64,000 nucleotides of DNA from an uncultured Rhodobacterales bacterium (GTDB lineage: Bacteria; Pseudomonadota; Alphaproteobacteria; Rhodobacterales; Rhodobacteraceae). This document shows positions 7,590 to 15,950 of this stretch, piece after piece. The notes beneath the pieces are model-generated. The model saw only the letters and a list, made by a program, of their open reading frames with translations. It ran no database searches and was not told the DNA's origin. Numbering within the stretch: position 1 is the stretch's first letter; each line of letters opens with the position of its first letter. Location: the NCBI GenBank assembly GCA_903873585.1, contig CAIQOV010000006.1, forward strand, positions 1-64,000. Direction: 5' to 3'. Both the position numbers and the translations under genes were made by a program.

Positions 7590-8477
7590 ATGGTTGATGT
7601 TGCCTTTGGACCAGAGCCGGGAAAACGCCCCGACCTTTCCGACCCGCGTCACGCCTATTTGCAGATGGTGCGCCTAAAGCGGATTTACGGCGCTGTGCTG
7701 CTGGTGCTGTTCATTATGCTTCTGGCCACAGGCTTTCGTGTGGCACAATCGCGCAATGCGGGCGATTTCCTAAGCGGCCTGCCCATGCTGGGTGCCTTCC
7801 CGTCCGAGGTTTTGTCCGAAGGCTGGGCCAACCGTGCCAATGTGCCGGGGCTGGCTTTGCACTTTATCCCCTCGCTGATCGAAACACTTAACATCGCCGC
7901 CGTGTCGACCCTGCTGGGGGGGCTTTTGGCCGCGCTTTTGGCCATGCTGTCGACCCGTGGCCTTGCACCGTTTCCCCGCCTCATTCCGCTGTTTCGCCGC
8001 ACGATGGATGCGCTGCGCGCCTTGCCCGATGTCGTGATTGCCCTTGTGCTGATCTATGTGCTGGGCGGCGGCCCTATTCCTGCCGTGATGGCCATTTGCA
8101 TTCACACCACCGGTGCTTTGGGCAAGTTGTTTTCGGAAGCCTCCGAGAATGCCGATCTGAAGCCGGTTGAAGGACTAGCCTCTACCGGTGCGCGGTGGGG
8201 GCAACGGATTTGGTTGGGGGTTTTGCCGCAGGTTGCGCCCAACTGGGCCAGCTATCTGCTGATGCGCTTTGAAATCAACGTCCGCGCCTCGGCGATTTTG
8301 GGCTTTGTGGGGCAGGGCGGCATCGGGGCGGATTTGAAGGTCGCCATGCAGTGGGGCCAAGGCAAATATGACGAGGTTGTGGCGATCTTCCTGATCTTGT
8401 TTGCCACCATAGTCGTGATCGACCGCAGTTCCGATTGGCTGCGCACAAGGCTTACGAAAGGCGCGCATCATGGTTGA
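7590..8477 (+). CDS. phnE1: Phosphonate ABC transporter permease (first copy)
   Basis: The protein has 295 residues from ATG 7590; the upstream in-frame extension lies inside the terminator hairpin and is rejected. The first membrane segment is around residues 37-55, followed by a BPD_transp_1 core with ETLNIAAVSTLLGG and the cytoplasmic coupling region EGLASTGARWGQ that contacts PhnC. It overlaps phnE2 by 8 bases. Paired PhnE proteins probably form a heterodimeric pore. Confidence 0.9.
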   Translation: MVDVAFGPEPGKRPDLSDPRHAYLQMVRLKRIYGAVLLVLFIMLLATGFRVAQSRNAGDFLSGLPMLGAFPSEVLSEGWANRANVPGLALHFIPSLIETLNIAAVSTLLGGLLAALLAMLSTRGLAPFPRLIPLFRRTMDALRALPDVVIALVLIYVLGGGPIPAVMAICIHTTGALGKLFSEASENADLKPVEGLASTGARWGQRIWLGVLPQVAPNWASYLLMRFEINVRASAILGFVGQGGIGADLKVAMQWGQGKYDEVVAIFLILFATIVVIDRSSDWLRTRLTKGAHHG

Positions 8478-9768
8478 CGCTACCCTTATTTCCACCGTGT
8501 CAGGGTCGTTCCAACGCCGCAAATGGCTGGCTTTGGCGATACCTGTCGTCATCTTTGCCTATCTTTTTTATGCGGCGGTGTCGTTTGACGTGCTGGGCGT
8601 GGCGGCGCGCGCGCGGATGGACAATGCGCAAAACCTGCTGGCGGATTTCTGGAGCTATAAGGTCAGCGTTGTGCGCGACAACCGCAGCGGCAAGGTTATG
8701 TCGGCCATCGACGGGGATGTGCGCAACGCATTTTCACCAGATTGGGTTAAAACCGCAGGGCGGGTTACCCAGATTGACCTTGGGGGTGGCAATCTTGTCA
8801 CCTATGACGCCCAAGGTGCCCGCTATGTTGTGCCCGGTTACGGCACAATTTCCATCACCGCGCCGGATGGCAAGCTGGTGCTGGATGCCCCGCAGCCGCT
8901 GCCCGACTGGATCAGCGCCTCTGACACGCGCGTGGGGGTGACGACCTCGGCTGGGCGCTTCATCTACACCAAGTCCAAGGTTGAAACCCAACGCTTCTTT
9001 GCGGGGTGGGAGCTGTTCTTTTTCACCTTCGACAGCCCATTTTACGGCAAATCTATCGGCCAGTTGACCGCCTTGGCCCTATGGGACGCGCGGGTTGATC
9101 CCAGCCAGCCCAATTGGGAAGCCATGTCGCATGACTTTCTGACCAATGATCTTTGGCACCACGGCGATGTGTTGTGGGCGATTTTCGAAACCTTGCTGAT
9201 GGCCTTTTTGGGCACGTTCTGCGCCGCCCTCATAGCCCTGCCACTTAGCTTTCTGGCCGCATCCAACATGATGCCATGGCGCTTGCCGCGCTTTGCGATG
9301 CGGCGGGTGCTTGACTTTATCCGTGGGCTCGATGCCCTGATCTGGACCTTGATCTTGGTGCGCGCCTTTGGCCCCGGCCCGATGACAGGGGCCTTGGCGA
9401 TCTTGATGACCGACACGGGGCTGTTTGGCAAAATCTTCTCGGAAGCGCTTGAGAATATCGACGAAAAACAGGTCGAAGGCATCCGCTCGACCGGCGCAAA
9501 CGCCATCCAACGCGCCCGCTTCGGCGTGCTGCCGCAGGTGCTACCGATCTTGATGAGCCAAGTTTTGTATAACTTTGAATCCAACACCCGCAGCGCCACC
9601 GTCATCGGGGCGATTGTTGGCGGTGGGATCGGGTTGCTTCTAACCCAAGCCATCCAGACCCAAAAGGATTGGGAGGATGTGGCCTATTACCTGATCCTGA
9701 TCATCGCGATGGTGGTCGTTATTGACTGGCTGTCGGGCCTGATCCGGCGCAAATTGATCAAAGGTTGA
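8470..9768 (+). CDS. phnE2: Phosphonate ABC transporter permease with long N-terminal domain (second copy)
   Basis: The 432-residue protein is much longer than a plain PhnE (~260-300). A membrane segment at ~18-37 is followed by about 180 mostly soluble residues (including the GYGTISITAPDG strand), then the permease core from ~230 with ETLLMAFLGTFCAALIALPLSFLAA and the coupling loop EGIRSTGANAIQRARFG. The soluble part presumably faces the periplasm and may dock PhnD; that is inference. It is coupled to phnE1 by overlap and to the hexapeptide transferase by near-contact. Confidence 0.88.
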   Translation: MVDATLISTVSGSFQRRKWLALAIPVVIFAYLFYAAVSFDVLGVAARARMDNAQNLLADFWSYKVSVVRDNRSGKVMSAIDGDVRNAFSPDWVKTAGRVTQIDLGGGNLVTYDAQGARYVVPGYGTISITAPDGKLVLDAPQPLPDWISASDTRVGVTTSAGRFIYTKSKVETQRFFAGWELFFFTFDSPFYGKSIGQLTALALWDARVDPSQPNWEAMSHDFLTNDLWHHGDVLWAIFETLLMAFLGTFCAALIALPLSFLAASNMMPWRLPRFAMRRVLDFIRGLDALIWTLILVRAFGPGPMTGALAILMTDTGLFGKIFSEALENIDEKQVEGIRSTGANAIQRARFGVLPQVLPILMSQVLYNFESNTRSATVIGAIVGGGIGLLLTQAIQTQKDWEDVAYYLILIIAMVVVIDWLSGLIRRKLIKG

Positions 9769-9770
9769 CC

Positions 9771-10388
9771 ATGCCCAAGCTTTCCCCCACCGAACCCTTC
9801 CTGCATGATGGCGTTCAGGTGCATAACACCCAGTTTGGCGCCTATTGCGAGGTGGGGGCGGGCAGTCGCATTTTGCATTCGACCTTTGAAGATTACGCCT
9901 ATTGCGATCGGCAGTCTGATATCGCCAACACCACCGTGGGCAAGTTTTCCAACATTGCCGCCATGACCCGCATCGGGCCGACGGATCATCCTTATGCCAA
10001 CGCCTCGTTGCACCATTTCCTGTACCGCTCGGAACTGTATTTTGACGATGCCCCCGATGACCAAGATTTCTTCGCCAAGCGCAAAGCCCGCCGCACGGTG
10101 ATTGGGCCAGATACGTGGATCGGGCATGGGGCGATCATCAAGCCCGATGTGACGATTGGCGCGGGGGCGATTGTGGCTTCGGGCGCTGTTGTGACCAAGG
10201 ATGTCGCCCCCTATCTGATCGTTGCAGGCATTCCCGCCACAACCCTGCGCGCCCGTTTCACCCCCGATGTGGCGGATCGGATGCAAGCGCTGGCATGGTG
10301 GAATTGGACACACGAACGCCTGCGCCAAGCGCTGCCAGATTTCCGCGCGCTGCCAGCCGAGGCGTTCTTAGAGAAATACGAAAGCTAA
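9771..10388 (+). CDS. Phosphonate-locus hexapeptide-repeat acyltransferase
   Basis: The 205-residue protein starts at ATG 9771, just after the phnE2 stop (TTG 9765 is the alternative). It is a left-handed beta-helix transferase: an early imperfect hexapeptide stretch (GAYCEVGAGSRIL), then IGPDTWIGHGAIIKPDVTIGAGAIVASGAVVTKDV and PATTLRARF, the pattern of the phosphonate-metabolism xenobiotic acetyltransferase-like family often linked to phn genes. The likely role is acylation of an aminophosphonate or intermediate. Its stop overlaps that of the convergent GNAT gene by four bases. Confidence 0.75.
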   Translation: MPKLSPTEPFLHDGVQVHNTQFGAYCEVGAGSRILHSTFEDYAYCDRQSDIANTTVGKFSNIAAMTRIGPTDHPYANASLHHFLYRSELYFDDAPDDQDFFAKRKARRTVIGPDTWIGHGAIIKPDVTIGAGAIVASGAVVTKDVAPYLIVAGIPATTLRARFTPDVADRMQALAWWNWTHERLRQALPDFRALPAEAFLEKYES

Positions 10389-10840
10389 ACGCTCTTGCTG
10401 AACCACACCACAAAACCGCCCCGAAAGGGTTCGGTCTTGTCTGTGCGAAAGCCGTTGGCGCGGTAAAACGCCAAGTTGCTGGTCAGCGCCGCATTGGTCA
10501 AAAGCCGCAACTCGCCCAAGCCCTTGGCCCGCGCCTCGTCAGCCGCTTTCGCCATCAAAATCTGTCCCAACCCTTGGCCTTGCAGATCAGACCGCACCGC
10601 CACCGTTTCCACCCATAGGTGATCGTCCTCGACCACGGTTTCTAGCACACCGGCAAGGGTATCGCCTGCAAAGGCCAAGACAAAACTGTTGTGTTGCAGC
10701 GCCTCGGCGTAATCTGCGGTCATGGGCAGCGGTTCACGCCCCATGATCGGCACCCATTTGGCAAAGGTGGCGCGCACAAAGGTGCGGATCAGCTCGGCGT
10801 CTTGGGCCAAGCCGGGGCGAAAGGTGAGTGGCTGGTTCAT
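10385..10840 (-). CDS. GNAT-family N-acetyltransferase
   Basis: The 151-residue single-domain GNAT protein has the acetyl-CoA-binding motif VRSDLQGQGLGQILM (about residues 82-96) and a C-terminal AFYRANGFRTDKTEPF segment. It lies downstream of the phnM2 gene on the same strand, 47 bases away, so the two may be co-transcribed. In E. coli an aminoalkylphosphonate N-acetyltransferase (PhnO) belongs to the same superfamily; equivalence here is plausible but not shown by sequence alone. Confidence 0.7.
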   Translation of the reverse strand: MNQPLTFRPGLAQDAELIRTFVRATFAKWVPIMGREPLPMTADYAEALQHNSFVLAFAGDTLAGVLETVVEDDHLWVETVAVRSDLQGQGLGQILMAKAADEARAKGLGELRLLTNAALTSNLAFYRANGFRTDKTEPFRGGFVVWFSKSV

Positions 10841-10887
10841 GCCGCCAAATTGACCCAGCAGGGCACAGTGTCAAGCAGGCAAAGCGC

Positions 10888-12105
10888 CTATTCCGCCGCC
10901 ATCTGCTCGCCGTCATTCAGCGCCGAGATCACGCGCGGTTGCGCCATAAAGCGCTGTGCGGCTTCACCCGATAGGTAGGTCAGCGACCCGTTGCAAATCG
11001 TCGCCTCGATCTTGCGGCTTTGCGCGTCGATCACCACCAAATCCGCCCGACGGCCCGCTTCCAAGCGGCCCCGATCGGTCATGCGCAAAATCTCGGCGGG
11101 GCTTGAGGATACCAACGCCCAAGCCTTGGGCAGGCTAAGCACACCGCGATCCACCAGCGCCCAAACCGCCAAGGGCAGGGCGGGCACGTGGTAATCTGAC
11201 ACCAAAGCATCGCACAGCCCCGCCGCCACCAGATCGGTGGCCGATGCGTTGCCCGCTTGGCTTTGCCCGCGCACCACATTGGGCGCGCCCAGGATCACGG
11301 GGCTGAACATGGCGTGGGCGGCTGCCGCTGCGCGGTGGGTCAGCGGAAACTCTGCCACCGTCGCGCCGATCATGCGGAACTTTTCGCGGGTTTCGCCGTC
11401 AGGGTCATCGTGGCTGCCGTAAACCACGCCCATAGCGTCAAACGCCTCGGCCAAGCGGCACAGGCTGCGGGCAACTTCGCCCTTGGAATCAAGGGCGACC
11501 TGAATAGCCTCGGCCATCTCTTCTGGCGTTTTACCGCAGCGCCGTGCCCAATGGTCGAACTGGGCAGGGGCCAAACGTGACATTTGGAAGCCTTCTTCCA
11601 GATGGTCGTTGAACACCACATAGCCCACGCCAAACCGTTTGACCGTATCAATCAAGCGCTGGGTTTCGGCGACCAAATGGGTTTCGGCGCGGATTTGCAC
11701 GCGCAGGTCTGTCATCATCTGCGGGCGGTACGCTTGCACCGCAGCCAGAACCGCTTCGCAATGGTCCGGCCCGCGCTGCGCGCCTTCCCAGCTCCAGCCT
11801 TGGGCCAGATAGGCGGTGGTCACGCCATGGCTTGCCGCCTCGCGGTCGAAAGAGGCCAAACCAGCGCCCAGCGGAAACGGCGCTGTCGGGCGGGGATACA
11901 TATGGTGTTCAAAGCCATCGCCGTGCAGGTCGATGATCCCCGGCATGATCAGGAACCCGCGCAGATCAACTTCCGGCAAAGCGGCGCGGGTCAGCCGCCC
12001 GTCGGCCAAGCTGACAGAGCGCGCTTGCATCTCGCCATCGCGCAAAATCTGCGCGCCGGTCAGGCGCAGGGGGGGAAGAAAGGCCGACATCACACCATCC
12101 ATCAT
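10888..12105 (-). CDS. phnM2: PhnM-like amidohydrolase, second copy
   Basis: The 405-residue protein starts at one of several closely spaced ATGs (12105 chosen; 12090 also possible). It belongs to the amidohydrolase superfamily: metal motif in IMPGIIDLHGDGFEHH, then YVVFNDHLEEG, GSHDDPDGET and APNVVRGQSQAGNASATDL, all matching the layout of alpha-D-ribose 1-methylphosphonate 5-triphosphate diphosphatase. The first motif is HGDG rather than HTDN as in the other copy at 18717-19859, so the substrate may differ. It follows phnF on the minus strand, with a candidate Pho box in the gap. Confidence 0.8.
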   Translation of the reverse strand: MMDGVMSAFLPPLRLTGAQILRDGEMQARSVSLADGRLTRAALPEVDLRGFLIMPGIIDLHGDGFEHHMYPRPTAPFPLGAGLASFDREAASHGVTTAYLAQGWSWEGAQRGPDHCEAVLAAVQAYRPQMMTDLRVQIRAETHLVAETQRLIDTVKRFGVGYVVFNDHLEEGFQMSRLAPAQFDHWARRCGKTPEEMAEAIQVALDSKGEVARSLCRLAEAFDAMGVVYGSHDDPDGETREKFRMIGATVAEFPLTHRAAAAAHAMFSPVILGAPNVVRGQSQAGNASATDLVAAGLCDALVSDYHVPALPLAVWALVDRGVLSLPKAWALVSSSPAEILRMTDRGRLEAGRRADLVVIDAQSRKIEATICNGSLTYLSGEAAQRFMAQPRVISALNDGEQMAAE

Positions 12106-12134
12106 CAGGGATTCCCGTCGGATAACGGCTTTGA

Positions 12135-12152
12135 GCAACAAAAACGTGACAG
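12135..12152 (-). promoter_or_regulatory. Candidate Pho box upstream of phnM2
   Basis: On the minus strand CTGTCAC-GTTT-TTGTTGC gives a 7-4-7 direct-repeat layout; the first half-site is a perfect match and the second matches 4 of 7. It lies about 30 bases before the chosen phnM2 start. Confidence 0.35.
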
Positions 12153-12170
12153 TTTATCCAAAAACACCGT

Positions 12171-12881
12171 CTATTCCGGAACCACCGTCAAAGTGACCCT
12201 GTCGCCCGCAAACCACGATGTGCCAAATTCCACCGGTTGCCCTTGGGCATCAACGTTGATCGTGACCGAGCGTAGAAGCGGCGCGCCTTGGGCAAGTTGC
12301 AAATGGCCGGCTTGCACGCCATTGGCCAGCTTGGCCGTCAACCGCGTCAGCGCGCGGGTGTAATCGGCCACCCCCGCATCGGCCAAAGCGGCGGTGATTG
12401 ACCCAAGCCGTGTCATATCTTGGGGAAAGTTGGGGAAGCGGTCTGCGGGCAGAACAGAGCGAAACAGCCCGATGGGCACGCCGTCGGCCAACGATATCCC
12501 CTCGATCAGATGCACCGTGCTGGCGGGGGGCAGGGCCAGCGCTTCGGCTTCCTCTGCGCTCGCAGGGCGGGTTTCGGTGCGCAGCATTCGGCGTGACGGG
12601 GTGCGCCCATTGGCCAACACATTCTGATGAAACCGCACCCGCCGCCCCAGCGGATAATCGGTCGGAACCGAGGTCACAAACACCCCCGCGCCGCGCTTTG
12701 GCTGCACCAACCCCGCTTCTGCCAGCACAGCCAAGGCGCGGCGCACGGTGTGGCGGTTCACGCCAAAGCGCAGCGCCAATTGCGCCTCGGTCGGCAGTTT
12801 GCTGCCTGCGGCATAGGTGCCCGCGGCGATTTCCGCCGTAAGCGCGCCAGAGATCGACGACCAGATGGGCGTGCGGGCCAT
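12171..12881 (-). CDS. phnF: GntR/HutC-family repressor of the phosphonate operon
   Basis: The 236-residue protein has an N-terminal winged helix (residues ~1-70: GSKLPTEAQLALRFGVNRHTVRRALAVLAEAGLV) and a C-terminal UTRA ligand-binding domain ending in FAGDRVTLTVVPE. It is divergent from phnG. The 98-base gap contains a palindrome that is the natural operator candidate. Homologues repress phn genes until a phosphate-ester effector binds; the effector here is unknown. phnM2 and possibly the GNAT gene are downstream on the same strand. Confidence 0.88.
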   Translation of the reverse strand: MARTPIWSSISGALTAEIAAGTYAAGSKLPTEAQLALRFGVNRHTVRRALAVLAEAGLVQPKRGAGVFVTSVPTDYPLGRRVRFHQNVLANGRTPSRRMLRTETRPASAEEAEALALPPASTVHLIEGISLADGVPIGLFRSVLPADRFPNFPQDMTRLGSITAALADAGVADYTRALTRLTAKLANGVQAGHLQLAQGAPLLRSVTINVDAQGQPVEFGTSWFAGDRVTLTVVPE

Positions 12882-12928
12882 TTGTTACACAATCTTCACT
12901 GGAGTTTCTAGGCAGGGGCAGCTAAGAC

Positions 12929-12956
12929 TTGTCTAGTTGTATAGTATACTGGACAA
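12929..12956. promoter_or_regulatory. Palindromic operator candidate between phnF and phnG
   Basis: Arms TTGTCTAGT (12929-12937) and ACTGGACAA (12948-12956) are inverted repeats with one mismatch and a 10-base spacer. The inner GTATAGTATAC is itself an 11-base palindrome and holds a TATACT (12945-12950) suitable as a -10 for phnG. The position, centred in the divergent gap, suits PhnF. Confidence 0.6.
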
Positions 12957-12979
12957 CTTCTCAAGATGTCGGATCAGAT

Positions 12980-13429
12980 ATGAACGCGCTTTCCATCGAC
13001 ACCGCCGCCCGCAAAGCATGGATGGGCCTTTTGGCCCGCACCGCCCCCGCGCGCTTGGCAGAACTTATGCCTGACCTGCCCGACCACACCGTGCTGCGCG
13101 GCCCCGAAGTGGGGGCTGTGATGGTGTGCGGGCGGGTGGGGGGCACAGGCCAGCCCTTTAACCTTGGCGAAATGACCGTGACGCGCTGTTCGGTGCGCTT
13201 GACCAGTGGCGCAGTCGGCCACGCCCATGTGCAAGGCCGCGACAAAGCCCACGCCCTGCGCGCTGCCGTGCTGGACGCCTTGCTGCAAACCGATGACGCT
13301 GCGACGCTTGAGGCCCGTATCCTAACGCCCCTGCGCACCGCCGAAACCGCCGCCCGCAGCCTGCGCGCTACCAAGGCCGCAGCGACCAAGGTGGAATTCT
13401 TCACCCTCGTGCGCGGAGAAGACAAATGA
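12980..13429 (+). CDS. phnG: C-P lyase core subunit PhnG
   Basis: The protein has 149 residues from ATG 12980; an upstream in-frame start would run through the palindrome and is rejected. Family features: ARKAWMGLLARTAPARLAEL at the N terminus, then LRGPEVGAVMVCGRVGGTGQPFNLGEMTVTRCSV and GHAHVQGRDKAHALRAAVLDALLQ. PhnG joins PhnH, I and J in the core complex that moves methylphosphonate (or another alkylphosphonate) onto the ribose of ATP and cleaves the C-P bond. Its stop overlaps the phnH start. Confidence 0.93.
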   Translation: MNALSIDTAARKAWMGLLARTAPARLAELMPDLPDHTVLRGPEVGAVMVCGRVGGTGQPFNLGEMTVTRCSVRLTSGAVGHAHVQGRDKAHALRAAVLDALLQTDDAATLEARILTPLRTAETAARSLRATKAAATKVEFFTLVRGEDK

Positions 13430-13995
13430 CCCCCGAAGCCCTGCTGGGCGGTTTCACCGACGCGCCGCGCCAATCCGCCCGCGCCTTTCGCGCAGCACTT
13501 GAGGCGATGTCCCGCCCCGGCACCCTTTGGCCGCTAGAGGGCGCAGCCCCGCCCGCGCCCTTGTCTGTGGCCGCAGGCGTGCTGATCTTGACGCTGTGCG
13601 ATGGCACCACGCCGCTGCATCTGGGCGGGTCTTACGACCTGCAAGTGGTGCGCGATTGGGTCACGTTTCACACCGGCGCGCCCTTGGTTTCAGCCGAAGA
13701 AGCGCACTTTGCCCTAGGCACTTGGGCCGATCTGATGCCCGTAGACCGCTTTGCCATTGGCCTGCCCGATTACCCCGACCGTGCCGCGACCTTGATCGTG
13801 GAAATGCCCAGCCTAAGCGCCCAAGGCCCGCGCCTGACGGGGCCGGGGATTGCGGTGGTGGCCCACCTAAACCTGCCCGAAACCGCAGCCTTCCGCGCCA
13901 ACCGCGCGCTGTTTCCGCAGGGGTTTGACACTTACCTGACCAGCGGCGCCCATGTGGCCGGCCTGCCGCGCAGCACGATTGTGGAGGCTGTCTGA
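13426..13995 (+). CDS. phnH: C-P lyase core subunit PhnH
   Basis: The 189-residue protein begins with GGFTDAPRQSARAFRAALEAMSRPG, the PhnH hallmark; LCDGTTPLHL and FDTYLTSGAHVAGLPRST near the end also fit. It is a structural subunit of the PhnGHIJ complex with a PLP-enzyme-like fold but no PLP lysine role. It is ATGA-coupled to phnG and overlaps phnI by one base. Confidence 0.93.
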   Translation: MTPEALLGGFTDAPRQSARAFRAALEAMSRPGTLWPLEGAAPPAPLSVAAGVLILTLCDGTTPLHLGGSYDLQVVRDWVTFHTGAPLVSAEEAHFALGTWADLMPVDRFAIGLPDYPDRAATLIVEMPSLSAQGPRLTGPGIAVVAHLNLPETAAFRANRALFPQGFDTYLTSGAHVAGLPRSTIVEAV

Positions 13996-15077
13996 TGTAT
14001 GTTGCCGTCAAAGGGGGCGAAAAGGCGATTGACGCTGCCCATGCGTGGCTGGCCGAAGAACGGCGGGGCGATACATCGGTGGCCGAGCTGTCGGTGGCGC
14101 AAATCCGCCAGCAACTGGCCTTGGCCGTGAACCGCGTGATGGCCGAGGGGTCTTTGTATGACCCCGACTTGGCCGCCTTGGCGATCAAACAAGCGCGCGG
14201 CGATCTGATCGAGGCGATCTTTCTGATCCGCGCTTACCGCACGACCTTGCCGCGCCTTGGGGCCTCAACCCCTTTGGAAACCGCGCAAATGGCGATTACG
14301 CGCCGCATCTCTGCGACGTTCAAAGACTTGCCCGGTGGTCAGATCTTGGGGCCAACCTTCGATTACACCCACCGCCTGCTTGATTTCAAACTCGCCGCCG
14401 AGGGCGGTGTTCCCCCAGCCCCCACCGCCCCCGCCAGCCTAGACGCTGTGCCGCATGTGACAAGCCTGCTGAACCGCGACGGGCTTATTCAAACCGAAGC
14501 CGAGGGCAATGCCACCCCGCCCGACCTGACGCGCGAACCGATGGAAATCCCCACCACTCGGCCTTTGCGCTTGCAAGCGATCACGCGCGGGGATGAAGGC
14601 TTCATCCTGTCGATGGCCTATTCCACCCAACGCGGCTACGGGCGCACCCATGCCTTTGTGGGCGAGTTGCGCATTGGCACTGTGGCGGTGGAAATGGAGA
14701 TCCCAGAGTTGGGATTTTCGGTTGAGATTGGCGAGGTGGAATTGACCGAATGCGAAACGGTCAACCAGTTCAAAGGCTCAAAAACCGAACCGCCCCAGTT
14801 CACGCGCGGCTATGGGCTGGTCTTTGGCCAAACCGAACGCAAGGCCATCGCGATGAGCTTGGTTGACCGCGCTTTGCGCTGGAAAGAGTTGGGCGAGGAT
14901 AACACCGGCGCCCCCGCACAGGATGAAGAATTCGTGCTGATGCACGCCGACAACATCCAAGCCACGGGCTTTTTGGAACATATCAAACTGCCGCATTATG
15001 TGGATTTTCAGGCCGAATTGGAACTGGTCCGCAAACTGCGTCGTGAGGCTTTGGCCCATGGGGAGGCCGCAGAATGA
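13995..15077 (+). CDS. phnI: C-P lyase nucleosidase subunit PhnI
   Basis: The 360-residue protein begins MYVAVKGGEKAIDAAHAW as in other PhnI proteins. Internal landmarks include ISATFKDLPGGQILGPTFDYTHRLLDFKL and MAYSTQRGYGRTHAFVGELRIG, and the C terminus has ADNIQATGFLEHIKLPHYVDFQAEL. PhnI displaces adenine from the nucleotide triphosphate to attach the phosphonate to ribose. Length and residues look complete. It overlaps phnJ by four bases. Confidence 0.94.
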   Translation: MYVAVKGGEKAIDAAHAWLAEERRGDTSVAELSVAQIRQQLALAVNRVMAEGSLYDPDLAALAIKQARGDLIEAIFLIRAYRTTLPRLGASTPLETAQMAITRRISATFKDLPGGQILGPTFDYTHRLLDFKLAAEGGVPPAPTAPASLDAVPHVTSLLNRDGLIQTEAEGNATPPDLTREPMEIPTTRPLRLQAITRGDEGFILSMAYSTQRGYGRTHAFVGELRIGTVAVEMEIPELGFSVEIGEVELTECETVNQFKGSKTEPPQFTRGYGLVFGQTERKAIAMSLVDRALRWKELGEDNTGAPAQDEEFVLMHADNIQATGFLEHIKLPHYVDFQAELELVRKLRREALAHGEAAE

Positions 15078-15949
15078 CTGACCAAACCGCCTATAATTTC
15101 GCCTATCTGGATGAGCAAACCAAGCGCATGATCCGCCGCGCCATTCTGAAAGGTGTGGCGATCCCCGGCTATCAGGTGCCCTTCGCCAGCCGCGAAATGC
15201 CCATGCCCTACGGCTGGGGCACGGGCGGGGTGCAGGTGACAGCGGCTTGCCTTGTGCCCGAGGATCGTTTGAAAGTGATCGACCAAGGCGCTGATGACAC
15301 AACCAACGCCGTCTCCATCCGCCGCTTTTTTCAGCGCACCGCAGGCGTGGCGGTGACCGAAGCCACGGCAGAGGCGACTGTGATCCAAACCCGCCACCGC
15401 ATTCCCGAAACGCCCCTGACCGAGGGGCAGATTTTGGTCTATCAAGTGCCAATCCCCGAACCCCTGCGCTTTTTAGAGCCGCGCGAAACCGAAACGCGCA
15501 AGATGCACGAGTTGGAAGATTACGGGTTGATGCATGTGAAGCTGTATGAAGACATCTCGCGCCACGGACAAATCGCCACGGCCTATGACTATCCGGTCAA
15601 GGTTGAAGGGCGCTATGTGATGGACCCATCACCGATCCCCAAGTTTGACAACCCCAAACTGGCAGGCAATGCCGCGATCCAGCTTTTTGGTGCAGGCCGC
15701 GAACAGCGCATCTATGCGCTGCCGCCTTATAGCGAAGCCATCTCGCTCGACTTCGACGATTATCCCTTTGCCGCCTCTAAGGCCGATCACGCCTGTGATC
15801 TGTGCGCCGCCCCTGACAGCTATCTGGATGAGGTGATCACCGACGATCAAGGCAGCCGGATGTTTGTGTGCTCTGATACCGACTTTTGCGCCAGCCGCCG
15901 CAAGGCTGGGCATATAGGCCCGATGGGCACACCGATGGCAGGGGGCTGA
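15074..15949 (+). CDS. phnJ: Radical SAM C-P lyase PhnJ
   Basis: The 291-residue protein has the cluster/catalytic cysteines at 241, 244, 266 and 272 (CDLC, then 21 residues, CSDTDFC), the same spacing and numbering as E. coli PhnJ. Gly32 in IPGYQVPFASREMPMPYGWG sits at the known glycyl-radical position. It cleaves the C-P bond of 5-phosphoribosyl 1-phosphonate, releasing the alkane. All key residues are intact, so the system should be functional. Confidence 0.96.
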   Translation: MTDQTAYNFAYLDEQTKRMIRRAILKGVAIPGYQVPFASREMPMPYGWGTGGVQVTAACLVPEDRLKVIDQGADDTTNAVSIRRFFQRTAGVAVTEATAEATVIQTRHRIPETPLTEGQILVYQVPIPEPLRFLEPRETETRKMHELEDYGLMHVKLYEDISRHGQIATAYDYPVKVEGRYVMDPSPIPKFDNPKLAGNAAIQLFGAGREQRIYALPPYSEAISLDFDDYPFAASKADHACDLCAAPDSYLDEVITDDQGSRMFVCSDTDFCASRRKAGHIGPMGTPMAGG

Positions 15950-15950
15950 T

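Noticed and set aside
12882-12899. Third Pho box (TTGTTAC-ACAA-TCTTCAC) before phnG
   Set aside because: Only 9 of 14 consensus positions match, too weak to list as a feature; mentioned only with the PhnF operator finding.
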